Assembly: GCF_001895025.1 (NCBI RefSeq)
Contig: NZ_BCXI01000019.1
Location: forward strand, 62,001 to 126,000
Reading direction: 5' to 3'
Source of the DNA: Rhodococcus zopfii NBRC 100606 = JCM 9919
GTDB lineage: Bacteria > Actinomycetota > Actinomycetes > Mycobacteriales > Mycobacteriaceae
Length of the DNA: 64,000 nt
Part shown: one piece after another, positions 37,758 through 46,467 of the stretch
How positions within the stretch are numbered: the first letter of the stretch is position 1
Layout: each line of letters opens with the position of its first letter
The notes under the pieces: model-generated
What the model was told of the DNA's origin: nothing
Database searches by the model: none
What the model saw: the letters and a program-made list of their open reading frames with translations, nothing else
Made by a program: the position numbers and the translations under genes

Positions 37758-38493
37758 GACCTCGCCGCAGGAGAACGATCACCGCGGCAGTCGAGGCGAT
37801 CGAAAGCACCAGTGCGAGCGCCGCGGCGGTCTGCCACAACCACTCGGCGGATGCACTCCCGGACGCGGTTGCGGCCGCATGGTCGTCACTGCCCGAATCG
37901 GATGCAGCAACTGCCGATGGCGAACCCGTTGTCGTCGCCCCGTGTCCGTCACCGTGCCCACTTCCGTCGACCAGCGTCACGACGGGAGCCGGATACTCGG
38001 GATCGATCCCATCGTTGACGACCACTTCGTTCCAGGACACCGCCGATCCGTCGCTGTAGGTCTGATCGCTGGGCAAGGGCACGGAATCGACGTCCTCTGG
38101 CCACGGTCCCGCAGACAGGGTGAACACACCGAACTCCCCGGTCTTCACACCCTGGGCGGGATCCGCCGCCTGCCAGATGATTCGTGACACCCGCTGCCCG
38201 TCGCCGGACTGTTCACGTTCGACCGTTGCCGTCCATCCCGGAATCGGGAGGGTCCGGGCGGAGGTCAGATCGACTCCTTCGGGGATCGTCACGGTCACTC
38301 CGACTGTGGACGCCGTGTCGGACTCGGTGGGAACGACGAGCCGCACCAGTCCGTAACCGCCCTTCGACAACTCCCCACCGCTGTCGACCCGAACATGCGC
38401 CGTGGCAGGTACCGCCAGGACCGTCGACGCCGCGCCTGCAAGCACCGTCCCGGCCACAAGACTCCACATCGACCGATGCACCATGCCGCTCAC
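37741..38493 (-). CDS. YcnI-family copper-binding protein (DUF1775), membrane-anchored
   Basis: A 250-residue exported protein. The signal peptide ends at ATA-H33, giving a mature N-terminal His that with a conserved Trp binds Cu(II) in YcnI. The DUF1775 domain runs to about residue 175 (VTIPEGVDLTSARTLPIPGWTATVE, SRIIWQA). A Ser/His/Asp-rich linker (GSGHGDGHG) and a C-terminal TM anchor follow. The GTG start overlaps the FAD monooxygenase stop by 4 nt. YcnI and CopC/CopD are often adjacent. Confidence 0.87.
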   Translation of the reverse strand: MSGMVHRSMWSLVAGTVLAGAASTVLAVPATAHVRVDSGGELSKGGYGLVRLVVPTESDTASTVGVTVTIPEGVDLTSARTLPIPGWTATVEREQSGDGQRVSRIIWQAADPAQGVKTGEFGVFTLSAGPWPEDVDSVPLPSDQTYSDGSAVSWNEVVVNDGIDPEYPAPVVTLVDGSGHGDGHGATTTGSPSAVAASDSGSDDHAAATASGSASAEWLWQTAAALALVLSIASTAAVIVLLRRGHVAES

Positions 38494-39872
38494 CGTCCGG
38501 CCCCGGCCGGCACCGAGCGCGCCCGGTCCAGATCAGCCAGGACCAAGTCCCGTGCGATCGCTCCCACCAGACGGGGAACGCCGGTACGCAGGCTCGGCAC
38601 ATCACCCACAGGAAGTCCGAAACTGGTGCTGGCGCCGATGCTGAACACGTGGATGTTCGCGAGCCACGGCGCAGCTCCCGGAACTTTCTCGGTGAATTCG
38701 TATCCCTGGCCGAGGTACGGTGCGGATCCGAGCAGGTCCGACGTGAGGTCCTCGGGCGGGGTATACACATCGGACCAGAGCGCAATGTGCTCCGCAATCG
38801 ACGCCAATTCCGCTCGGGTGTCGGGATCCTGCTGATATCCGGTCCCGGCGATTACGAAGTCGAAGGCACGGATTCCGTCCGCGCTGTCGACGACGACCTG
38901 CCCGTTCCGCTCCACGACCGATTTCCAATCGGCAGCAACATGGAGATGGTAGTTCGCGAATGCCGCCGCGCGTGCGACGGACTCCGAGGGGACGTTGGCC
39001 CCTCGCGCCGACGAGTGCCACCGCTGGCGCCAGCGCTCACCGTCATCGAGCAGTGGGAACATGTCCTGTACCAACGGGTTCGGGCGCGCTCCGGCTTCCG
39101 GCGCGACGACCGGTTCCGGGCGCCGTGTGTAGACGTGGACCTCCGCAGCGTTCGCTTCCAGTGCCGTCGCGGCCGCATCGAACGCGGACGAGGCAGCGCC
39201 CAGGACCGCAACGGATCTACCCTGCAGCGAAGCGAAATCGATCGGATCCGCGGTGTGGGCGTACAAGTGTCTCGGCAGCGCCGACAGAACCGCCGGGATG
39301 TTCGGAGTGCCGGTGCCCGAAACACCGGTCGCGAGAACGATCTTGCGGGCATCTTCGGTCCAGGTCCTGCCCGCCGCGGCGAGATGCAGACGCAACCGGC
39401 CGGTTCCGAGGGGTTCGATGTCCGTCACGCGGATTCCTCGGCGGACCTCGACCCCGACCTGCTGCCGGTACCAGGTGAGATAGTCCGCCCAGTCCGGTGT
39501 CGCGATCTTGTCGATCGACTCGAACGTACCGGCACCGTGAACGCCTTCGTACCAGGCGCGGAAGGTGAGCGTGGCGTTGCCGAGCTCCGGCCCGGAGATG
39601 GTCTTCGGCGTGCGCAGGGTGCGCATTCGGGCCCGAGACCGCCACGCGAGCGCCGACTCGTCGACAGCCTCGTCGACCACGGTGATGTTCGTGATGCCGG
39701 ATCGGCGCAGCGCATGAGCGATTGCCACACCGCTCTGGCCGCCCCCGACAATGGCGACATCGTGGTCGACGTCTTCGACCGGGGTGATCAGATTGACCCC
39801 GCTGTAGTCGAGCAAGCGGAACGATTCCTGCACCGCGGCGTCGTGCGCGGGATGGTGATTGCTGTCAGTCAT
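38490..39872 (-). CDS. FAD-dependent monooxygenase / flavin-containing oxidoreductase
   Basis: A 460-residue protein. FAD motif VAIVGGGQSGVAIA (about residue 40), a NAD(P) Rossmann motif VAVLGAASSAFDAAAT (about 220) and the late FAD motif FVIAGTGYQQD fit the FMO/lysine-hydroxylase-like group. GAGG precedes ATG 39872. It is the third of the leftward operon genes after two luciferase-like and one DszC-like gene, so it may act on an organosulfur intermediate. It overlaps the YcnI gene, linking it to copper proteins. Confidence 0.87.
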   Translation of the reverse strand: MTDSNHHPAHDAAVQESFRLLDYSGVNLITPVEDVDHDVAIVGGGQSGVAIAHALRRSGITNITVVDEAVDESALAWRSRARMRTLRTPKTISGPELGNATLTFRAWYEGVHGAGTFESIDKIATPDWADYLTWYRQQVGVEVRRGIRVTDIEPLGTGRLRLHLAAAGRTWTEDARKIVLATGVSGTGTPNIPAVLSALPRHLYAHTADPIDFASLQGRSVAVLGAASSAFDAAATALEANAAEVHVYTRRPEPVVAPEAGARPNPLVQDMFPLLDDGERWRQRWHSSARGANVPSESVARAAAFANYHLHVAADWKSVVERNGQVVVDSADGIRAFDFVIAGTGYQQDPDTRAELASIAEHIALWSDVYTPPEDLTSDLLGSAPYLGQGYEFTEKVPGAAPWLANIHVFSIGASTSFGLPVGDVPSLRTGVPRLVGAIARDLVLADLDRARSVPAGAGR

Positions 39873-39963
39873 TGCGACCTCATCGTTTGTTCGTCCTAGG
39901 ATCAGCGGTGTGATGGGGCTGGCCCACCGGCGGTGTGGGGGCGACCCGAAATCCGTTCGCCCA

Positions 39964-41253
39964 CTAGGGCACCGATTCGAGTGCCGGCGCGGATGCACGG
40001 AACCTGTCCCGGAGCGTGGATTCCGTGTACTCGTCACGGAACAAGCCGCGTCGGCGCAGGATCGGCACGACCTGGTCGACGAAGTCTTCCAATCCTGACG
40101 GAAGGGCATCGGGCATGAGGTTGAAACCGTCGGCTGCCGCGGTCTCGAACCAATGCTCGATAGTGTCGGCGACCTGTTCCGGCGTGCCGATCACCGCACG
40201 ATGACCGCCACCGCCGTTCAACTCCCGAAGCAGCTGTGCCACCGTCAGATCGCGCTCCCGAGCCAAGCCGACAACCGATTCGCGGAAGCCCAGGGAGCCG
40301 GCGTAGTTGTTCGGGTCCGGTGGCCCGTCCAGCAGAGACGAGGGTAGCGGCCGGTCGAGGTCGAGTTCGTCGAGACACACCCCGAGGGTCAGTCCCAGGC
40401 GTTCCCACCCGAAGCGTGCAGGCACGTGCGCACGCAACGCCTCGTGACGGTCGATGGCCTCCTGCTCGGTCGATCCGATGACGGTGATCAGCCCAGGCAG
40501 GATCTTCACATCATCGGGATTTCGGCCGGATGCACGGGCGACGTCCTTGACGTGCCGATAGTGCCGGCGAGCCGCATCCAGTGTCAGTTCCGCCGAGAAC
40601 ACTCCGTGTGCGGTGCGTCCAGCCAGATCCCGCCCCGCAGGAGATCCGCCTGCCTGGATCAGAGGCGGGTGGCCCTGGGCCGACGGGAGTACTCGCAACT
40701 GCGCCTCGACGTCGAAGAACTCGCCGTGGTGCGAGACCGGACGACCGGTGCCTGCACTGTCCCACAACGCGTCCATCAGCGACACGAACTCCTCCGCTCG
40801 GCGGTAACGGTCATCGCGGCCCGGGATCCGGTCGAGCCCGAAGTTCGCTGCCACACTCGGGGAGTACGTCGTGACTACGTTCCAGGCCACACGCCCGCCG
40901 CTGACATGATCGAGAGAGAGAAACCGCTCGGCAAGATCGTACGGGTCGTTGAAGGTAGTGGAAGCGGTGCCGATCAGCCCGATGTGCTCCGTTTCCGCCG
41001 CGACCGCCGCGAGGACCACCGTCGGCTCGAGCGCCCGAGACGGCTTGATGCTGGGGCTCTCCCAGAAGCCCGGACTGTCCGCGAGGAAGAACGCGTCCAG
41101 TGTTCCGCGCTCGGCGATACGGGCAACCTTCACGTAGTGATCGAGATCGACGAACGATCGCGCATGCACGTCGTCGAGCATCCAGGCTCCGGGGGCAATG
41201 CCCACGTCGAGCACATTCACGTTCAGGATCACGCGTCGTTGCGAGCTGCTCAT
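39964..41253 (-). CDS. FMNH2-dependent monooxygenase, DszA/NtaA/SnaA type (LLM class)
   Basis: A 429-residue luciferase-like monooxygenase. ALEPTVVLAAVAAETEHIGLIGTASTTFNDPYDLAERFLSLD is interrupted here for length, but contains the GTASTTF motif; GRVAWNVVTTYSPSVAANFG, DDRYRRAEEFV and QAGGSPAGRDLAGR are DszA/NtaA hallmarks. Such enzymes cleave C-S or C-N bonds with FMNH2 supplied by a reductase. It is in the same orientation as the DszC-like gene upstream, 26 bp apart. Confidence 0.9.
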   Translation of the reverse strand: MSSSQRRVILNVNVLDVGIAPGAWMLDDVHARSFVDLDHYVKVARIAERGTLDAFFLADSPGFWESPSIKPSRALEPTVVLAAVAAETEHIGLIGTASTTFNDPYDLAERFLSLDHVSGGRVAWNVVTTYSPSVAANFGLDRIPGRDDRYRRAEEFVSLMDALWDSAGTGRPVSHHGEFFDVEAQLRVLPSAQGHPPLIQAGGSPAGRDLAGRTAHGVFSAELTLDAARRHYRHVKDVARASGRNPDDVKILPGLITVIGSTEQEAIDRHEALRAHVPARFGWERLGLTLGVCLDELDLDRPLPSSLLDGPPDPNNYAGSLGFRESVVGLARERDLTVAQLLRELNGGGGHRAVIGTPEQVADTIEHWFETAAADGFNLMPDALPSGLEDFVDQVVPILRRRGLFRDEYTESTLRDRFRASAPALESVP

Positions 41254-41279
41254 GCCAATCTCCGTTTCGGTTCCGCGGA

Positions 41280-42512
41280 TCAGAAGAATCCGGTGTCGGG
41301 CAGCGGTGTGTCGTTGACGACGAGGTCACCGAGAACGCGCGCCTTGTACGTTGTCGGGTTGTGCGAGAAGAGGGTTCGCAGATTGCGCCAGTGCCGGTCG
41401 AGGTGCGCGGATTGCCGGGTGGCCGACGCCCCACCCACCTCGAACAGTCGGCCCGCGGCGCGCAGCGCCACTTCCTCGATCGCAACCTTCACCTTCGCCG
41501 CCGCCACTGCGGCGGCGCGCTCGAGATCGGCGTCGACACCGGCCGTGCGGGCCGCGTCGGCGGCAACGTCCTGGGCCCCTGCCGCCGCGCGGACCAGCGC
41601 CTCCGCGGCATACGCGGTGGCCGACAGGGTACCGATGACCTCCAGCAACTGCGGGTCGTGGCGAGGTTCCTCGGTGGTGGCGAAGACGAAGCTGCGTTTG
41701 CGGGACCGCACGAGTTCCGACGCGTCGGAGGTCACTGCCCGCAGTATGCCCGCGGTGATCGCGTGGAGGAACAGCTGCGGCAAGGCCTGACGGGGACGGA
41801 CCGGAAGGTCCTCGCCCCGGAACGGCAGGGTCTCGTTCACAGCGACCCACACGTTCTCGAAGACGGTCGTTCCGCTGCCGGTATGCCGCTGGCCGATCCC
41901 GTCCCAGTCGTCCTTGTGCTCGATCCCAGTGCGATCGACCGGGACGATCGCACTGAGCAACTTGCCGCCGGGCAGCTTCGCCGAAACCCGGATGTAGTCG
42001 GAGTAGAGGGATCCGGTGCTGTAGAACTTGACGCCGTCGAGCCGGTACCCGTCCCCATCGGGCACGAGGGTGGAGTCGTACTTGTAGGTGCCGACAGGAC
42101 GGCTGCCCAGTTCGGACGACGCGCCACCGAACAGCTTTCCGTCGAGGATCTCGGGCAACCATGCCGACTTGCGATCCGTCCGCGGCTGCCGGAGGACCTC
42201 CTCCACGAATCCGTAGTGGACGCGCACGATGTGCGGAACGTCCGGATCTGCCTCGGCAAGATCGACGACGAGATCGAACAGCTGCTGCAGGCTGTAGCCG
42301 CCGCCGCCCTGTTCACGGGGCACGCGGACGGCGCCGAGCCGATGCTTCCGGAGCAATGCGGCTGCACGGTGCGGACCTTCTGTCCCTCCTGCGGCACGCC
42401 GCGCCACGGCATCCGCACGGATTTCCTCGATCACAGAGGCCAGCTCGGGCGATCCGGGCGCCGGAGGGCGAACCGTCTCGGCCGGAAGGCTCACGGAAAC
42501 AACGGCTGTCAT
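41280..42512 (-). CDS. Acyl-CoA dehydrogenase-fold flavin monooxygenase, DszC/SfnB type
   Basis: A 410-residue protein of the acyl-CoA dehydrogenase fold. VPREQGGGGYSLQQLFDLV, SSELGSRPVGTYKYDSTL and the C-terminal helical bundle match SfnB/DszC-like flavin monooxygenases that act on sulfides, sulfoxides or sulfones. The catalytic glutamate of true acyl-CoA dehydrogenases is not seen at its usual place. GGAGA precedes ATG 42512. It lies between two LLM-type genes. Confidence 0.86.
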   Translation of the reverse strand: MTAVVSVSLPAETVRPPAPGSPELASVIEEIRADAVARRAAGGTEGPHRAAALLRKHRLGAVRVPREQGGGGYSLQQLFDLVVDLAEADPDVPHIVRVHYGFVEEVLRQPRTDRKSAWLPEILDGKLFGGASSELGSRPVGTYKYDSTLVPDGDGYRLDGVKFYSTGSLYSDYIRVSAKLPGGKLLSAIVPVDRTGIEHKDDWDGIGQRHTGSGTTVFENVWVAVNETLPFRGEDLPVRPRQALPQLFLHAITAGILRAVTSDASELVRSRKRSFVFATTEEPRHDPQLLEVIGTLSATAYAAEALVRAAAGAQDVAADAARTAGVDADLERAAAVAAAKVKVAIEEVALRAAGRLFEVGGASATRQSAHLDRHWRNLRTLFSHNPTTYKARVLGDLVVNDTPLPDTGFF

Positions 42513-42537
42513 GACTTTCTCCTGTCGTAGTGGGTTG

Positions 42538-43515
42538 TCAAGCGACCGGGAAGGCGAGGCGGACACCGACCGTCTCCGGTTCGGGGACGGCGAGCCCCAG
42601 CCGCTCTCGCAGCGTGACCCGACGTCTGTCTGGCTGCGGCGGACGTGCGACGGCATCAATAACACGTGACCATGTGTCGGATGTGCCCCCGTGCACGAGT
42701 ACCCCGTCCGTGAGCGAGGCGTCGACGGGCTCGCGACCCTCTGCCCAGGTCACGTCGGCGAGCAGAACTTGGCTCCGCACCACGGAGCCCAACGACGCAC
42801 GATAGCGGGCGGCCGCCTCCGCATCGGCGACTACAACCACGTCGGCGACGCGGCCGGCCACCTGTTCTTCCCCTTCGTCGCGAGGTGACCAGAACACCGG
42901 AGGCCGGACCTGCGGGGGCTCGGGGACGTTGAGCGGTCCCGCCACTCGATAGACCCCGTCGTGGTCGATATGGACAATACGGCCGGAGTCCACGAACACA
43001 CCCCGGCTTCGGTCTCGCACAATGCTGGTGGCCGGCCAGCTGCCCCACAACGAGCGAACGACGGTGACGGCGTCTGCTGTGGCGTCGAGCGGGTCGGCGT
43101 CGACCCAGACCGCATCGGCATGCGGTTCGGTTCGGTCGACGGTCCCCACCAGCCAGCCCACCCGACCCCGCGAACCGTGATCCACGGAAGCGAGCCGCCG
43201 GGCGACGTTGTACGGATGTTCACGCCCCACGGCGGCGGCCACCACGATCCCGACATCCGTGGTGTGTCGAGCCAGTACGACGGCGGCGACGGTCGGGTCG
43301 AGAGTGGGCGTGTCCGGATGGGAGGCAGACAGCCGGTCTCGGCCGAACACGAGGAAGTCGACTCCGGCCTCCTCGACCGCCCGCCCGAACTCCGCTGCAG
43401 TGCCGCGGGTTCGGTGATCGAGCAGATCCGTGGCAAACACCGAGTCGACTGCCAATCCGACGATCGGTGTGCGTCCTGCCCGATCCGGTTCGATTCGCCG
43501 TGCAGCTGCGCTCAT
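42538..43515 (-). CDS. Short luciferase-like protein (LLM superfamily, probable)
   Basis: A 325-residue protein shorter than the DszA type. LDPTVAAVVLARHTTDVGIVVAAAVGREHPYNVARRLASVDHGSRGRVGW is laid out as a luciferase-like barrel: motifs include TTDVGIVV and GRVGWLVG. Later parts are less conserved and no catalytic residue is clear. It may be an auxiliary or non-catalytic partner. First gene of the leftward operon, with GGAG before ATG 43515. Confidence 0.72.
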   Translation of the reverse strand: MSAAARRIEPDRAGRTPIVGLAVDSVFATDLLDHRTRGTAAEFGRAVEEAGVDFLVFGRDRLSASHPDTPTLDPTVAAVVLARHTTDVGIVVAAAVGREHPYNVARRLASVDHGSRGRVGWLVGTVDRTEPHADAVWVDADPLDATADAVTVVRSLWGSWPATSIVRDRSRGVFVDSGRIVHIDHDGVYRVAGPLNVPEPPQVRPPVFWSPRDEGEEQVAGRVADVVVVADAEAAARYRASLGSVVRSQVLLADVTWAEGREPVDASLTDGVLVHGGTSDTWSRVIDAVARPPQPDRRRVTLRERLGLAVPEPETVGVRLAFPVA

Positions 43516-43761
43516 TGTGTTCTCCGTCCAGATTCGCGGCGCCAAAGCGGATTCAGGCTATGGCTCTCCAAACAGGTTCCAGAACCCTTCCGCTCGAATT
43601 GATTTCAACAGCAATTCCCCCGGCATACCCCGGATGACCGACCTGTCTGGATTACCTCCGGCGGGAGGGAAACACTTTCAAGCGGTGCATGAGCAGCGGA
43701 TGATGACCCCGCAAACGACTCTCCCACTACGCGGCGAGACTCCCGGCCGAGCGAGGTATGT
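43516..43761. promoter_or_regulatory. Divergent promoter region of the flavin monooxygenase operons
   Basis: 246 bp between divergent luciferase-like genes, AT-richer than the surroundings. A GAATTG...CAATTC inverted repeat (43596-43601 and 43612-43617) could be a regulator site. No regulator gene is adjacent. Confidence 0.4.
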
Positions 43762-45120
43762 GTGCCCCACCCGAAACCGTCGATATTCTTCGTGTCCTCC
43801 GAGTTCCACTTCACGGATCGGTTCCCACGATGGAATGCCGATTCCGGGTATGCCGGACCGGACGGCAACCATCGGTCGAAAGCCGAGTTCGCGCGCGAAC
43901 TGGAGGAACTCGGATTCGATGCAGTCTTCGCGGCCGACTTCGCGGGTTTGAACCGGAATCAGATCAGGCACAACGGTCCACGCTCGTTCGAGCCACTGAC
44001 CCTGGCCGCGTTCCTCGCCGCGCATACCGACAGGATCGGTCTCGTCATCACGCTGTCCACCCAGTTCAGCGAACCGTACACCGTGGCCAGAGAACTCAAT
44101 TCGCTTGATCGACTGTCGGCCGGCCGCGCCGGCTGGAACGTCGTGACGTCGTTCAACGGCGAGTCCAACTACGGATACAGTGCCCTACCCACTCCCGCGG
44201 ACCGCTACCGGCGGGCACGAGAGTTTCTCGATGTGACCATGGCGCTGTGGACGTCGTGGGATCCCGATGCGATCGTGTCGGACCGGGACACCGAAGTGTA
44301 CGTCGACACCGACAGGGTCCGTGACAGCGAGTGGAAGGGTGAGAACTTCCGTGTTCGGCAGGCGCTCGACCTACCACCGTCACCGCAGAGGTTCCCGGTG
44401 ATTGCACAGGCGGGTGCGTCAGAGTTGGGAATCGAGTTCGCCGCCGAATCGGCCGAGGTCGTTTTCGTCGCGAGTCCCGACCTGCCTTCGGGACAGCGGT
44501 ACTACGAGAAGCTGAAGTCCGCGATGGTGGCGAGCGGGCGGCAGCCGGACGATCTGGCGGTACTTCCCGGAATCCGGATCCATCTGGGGGACACCGTCGA
44601 AGATGCACAGGCCGCGTATCGCGCCGAGCTGACCGATCTCGATCTTGCGCGGGCGCGGGAGGCGATCCGCTACGAGATCCCGGAACTCGACCTCTCCGAC
44701 CTCGGGTTCGACGATCCTGTTCCCCTCGAACGCTTCCCGACGCTGGACGACATCGAGCGTCGCGGCCGCCGGGTGAGCCGGGCGCTCATCTATCGGACAT
44801 GGGTCGAGTCCGGTGAGTACGTGAACCTCCGTGATCTCATGCTCCGATACGCGACATCGTTCGGCCACTTCCAGATCGTGGGCACTGCGGAGTCCGCGGC
44901 CGCGACGATCGAGGAATGGATCGACGAGCGCGCCGCGGACGGGTTCATCCTGCTGGGCGGGTCGAGCTTCGAGCGGATACGACGCGATCTCGTTCCGCTG
45001 CTGCGCCGGCGCGGGATCTTCCGCGACCCGGCCGCCGAACCCGATCGGGCAGCGACACTCCGTCAACGCCTCGGAACTACGCCGGGACTCGATCGGAATC
45101 GTCATCTCGCCGTGCGCTGA
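43762..45120 (+). CDS. FMNH2-dependent monooxygenase, DszA/NtaA type (second copy)
   Basis: A 452-residue LLM monooxygenase. FEPLTLAAFLAAHTDRIG, VITLSTQFSEPYTVARELNSLD with SAGRAGWNVVTSFN, DRYRRAREFLD and QAGASELGIEFAAE match the DszA/NtaA subfamily. The GTG start at 43762 is preceded by GCGAGG. It diverges from the leftward operon, giving two related enzymes on opposite strands that share a promoter region. The substrate is unknown; an organosulfur compound is inferred. Confidence 0.88.
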   Translation: MPHPKPSIFFVSSEFHFTDRFPRWNADSGYAGPDGNHRSKAEFARELEELGFDAVFAADFAGLNRNQIRHNGPRSFEPLTLAAFLAAHTDRIGLVITLSTQFSEPYTVARELNSLDRLSAGRAGWNVVTSFNGESNYGYSALPTPADRYRRAREFLDVTMALWTSWDPDAIVSDRDTEVYVDTDRVRDSEWKGENFRVRQALDLPPSPQRFPVIAQAGASELGIEFAAESAEVVFVASPDLPSGQRYYEKLKSAMVASGRQPDDLAVLPGIRIHLGDTVEDAQAAYRAELTDLDLARAREAIRYEIPELDLSDLGFDDPVPLERFPTLDDIERRGRRVSRALIYRTWVESGEYVNLRDLMLRYATSFGHFQIVGTAESAAATIEEWIDERAADGFILLGGSSFERIRRDLVPLLRRRGIFRDPAAEPDRAATLRQRLGTTPGLDRNRHLAVR

Positions 45121-45581
45121 GGACGCTCGCCTGTGCCACACCGAGTTCGCGATGCAGATCGATCACGTCTGCCCGCCGAGCACCTCTGCGGGCAGACGCG
45201 GCGGCAATGGTCGCGGTCGATCCGGCGCTGGTATCCCGCGGCGACGCGCACCTCCCCGTCGCCATCGACGAGCTCCAGCGCCGGCGAGTGGTCGAGGATC
45301 CGTACGTCTGATCGAGTACCCGATCCATCCAGCGATGATCGGCCAGATAGCCGCCGAGCGCTTCGCGGCTCGCCTTGGCCTGCTCCCGCGCGGACCGTCC
45401 GGGCGCGACGTACCGGACACCCGTGCCGGACGGCGCGGTCGTACCGCTGGCTCCGCAGTACCCCTTGTCGACGAGCTCCACATCGGCCCCCAGCCCGGCG
45501 CGCACGCAGCGCTGCCCCCGTCCCGGCGGGTCCACCGCCGATGACGAGAACGTCGGTACTCGGGTCCAGTGGTTCGGTCAC
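45121..45581 (-). pseudogene. Decayed FAD-binding flavoprotein (fumarate-reductase/aspartate-oxidase type)
   Basis: Leftward remnant. It starts MTEPLDPSTDVLVIGGGPAG, a good FAD-binding start. A one-base shift near 45505 then moves the homology to the next frame (AGLGADVELVDKGYCGASG, TAPSGTGVRYVAP, LGGYLADHRWMDRVLDQTY). At about 45310 the match returns to the first frame as RILDHSPALEL, with some 50-60 expected residues missing between. Later parts decay further. About 150 of an expected ~500 codons remain. It faces the end of the second DszA-like gene and suggests loss of a former step in this locus. Confidence 0.75.
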
Positions 45582-45813
45582 GGGCAGGTTCCTGTCGCGC
45601 GGGGTCTTCCGCGAGGATTCCGCATTTGCTCCGGGGACGCCATCACCAGAATCAGGGTGATGTGAACTCGCCCCGACCGACTACGCATGCCCCAGGGCAC
45701 CGCCGTGGGCACCGACGGGCCGAGTCCCGCACAGACAGGTAGCGCGCTACTCGTGACCCCCGACACCGGGCGACACAGACTGGGATTCCGCACAGCCCCT
45801 ACGAGGAGGAACC

Positions 45814-46041
45814 ATGACGGATTCCCGAAGTTCTTCTCGCGAACCGGAACCCACCGCCGCTTTCGGCGCCCCCGTGTTCGCCGGCACGGAAGTCGACCAG
45901 AGTGTCGGTTTCGACGACTCGACCGGTGCCGCAGGAGACCCGTCCGAGGAGGGCGCGCACACACTCGCGCCTCGCAGCGAAGGTGACATCCCCACGGCAT
46001 CCGTCGCCGACCTGATCCGCCAGCACTCACCGGAAGGGTGA
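45814..46041 (+). CDS. Small acidic, probably disordered protein (first gene of protease cassette)
   Basis: 75 residues, Ser/Glu/Asp/Ala/Gly-rich, without cysteine, TM or signal segment. Most of it looks disordered. The last 17 residues (PTASVADLIRQHSPEG) form a short amphipathic helix, a type of terminal helix often used for docking. GAGGAGGA precedes the ATG at the usual distance, so it is translated. It is 6 bp from the next gene. No family recognised. A substrate, inhibitor or adaptor of the downstream proteases is possible. Confidence 0.78.
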   Translation: MTDSRSSSREPEPTAAFGAPVFAGTEVDQSVGFDDSTGAAGDPSEEGAHTLAPRSEGDIPTASVADLIRQHSPEG

Positions 46042-46047
46042 TCGACG

Positions 46048-46392
46048 ATGGAAATCCGCTTTCGCAACAACTATCCCGCCACGGTATCGGTGGCGGTGAT
46101 GTTCTACAGCCCCGGAACTTGTGGCCAGCATGGCAATTGGGGAACACGCGGCTGGTGGAACATCGCGCCTGGTCAGATGGCACACGTACTCAACACGGAA
46201 AACCGGTTCATGTGCTACTACGCCGAGGCCGGCGACGGCGCCCGGTGGGTCGGAAACTTCGGTCCGATGTACGTCTACCGGAACAGTTTCGATTCGTGCC
46301 TCAATCTCGGGTCGACCGCCGCGATCGGGCGCGTGGGAACACGGCAGGTCGATACCGGAGGGAAGAACACGATCGTCAACCTGAACCCCTGA
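46048..46392 (+). CDS. DUF1036-like small protein
   Basis: 114 residues, beta-rich with four cysteines or fewer and many aromatic residues. IRFRNNYPATVSVAVMF, GWWNIAPGQ and FMCYYAEAGDG match the pattern of DUF1036 proteins (a nascent beta-sandwich with 'TxGWWxLxPG' and 'YYYAE'). No signal peptide is present. The function of the family is not established. It lies 6 bp after the acidic protein gene and 75 bp before the metzincin gene. Its 3' end runs into an 8-bp tandem repeat. Confidence 0.76.
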   Translation: MEIRFRNNYPATVSVAVMFYSPGTCGQHGNWGTRGWWNIAPGQMAHVLNTENRFMCYYAEAGDGARWVGNFGPMYVYRNSFDSCLNLGSTAAIGRVGTRQVDTGGKNTIVNLNP

Positions 46393-46413
46393 ACCCCTGA
46401 ACCCCTGAATCCC
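46382..46413. repeat. Tandem 8-bp repeat at the end of the DUF1036-like gene
   Basis: Three exact tgaacccc units (46382-46405) and one tgaatccc variant (46406-46413). The stop codon is inside the second unit. Because each unit carries a TGA, changes in copy number would not extend the protein beyond a second unit. Confidence 0.85.
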
Positions 46414-46467
46414 GACCCGAACCGCCGGGGCCGTCCGTCCCGCCGGAGAACCTCACGAGGAAGAACC

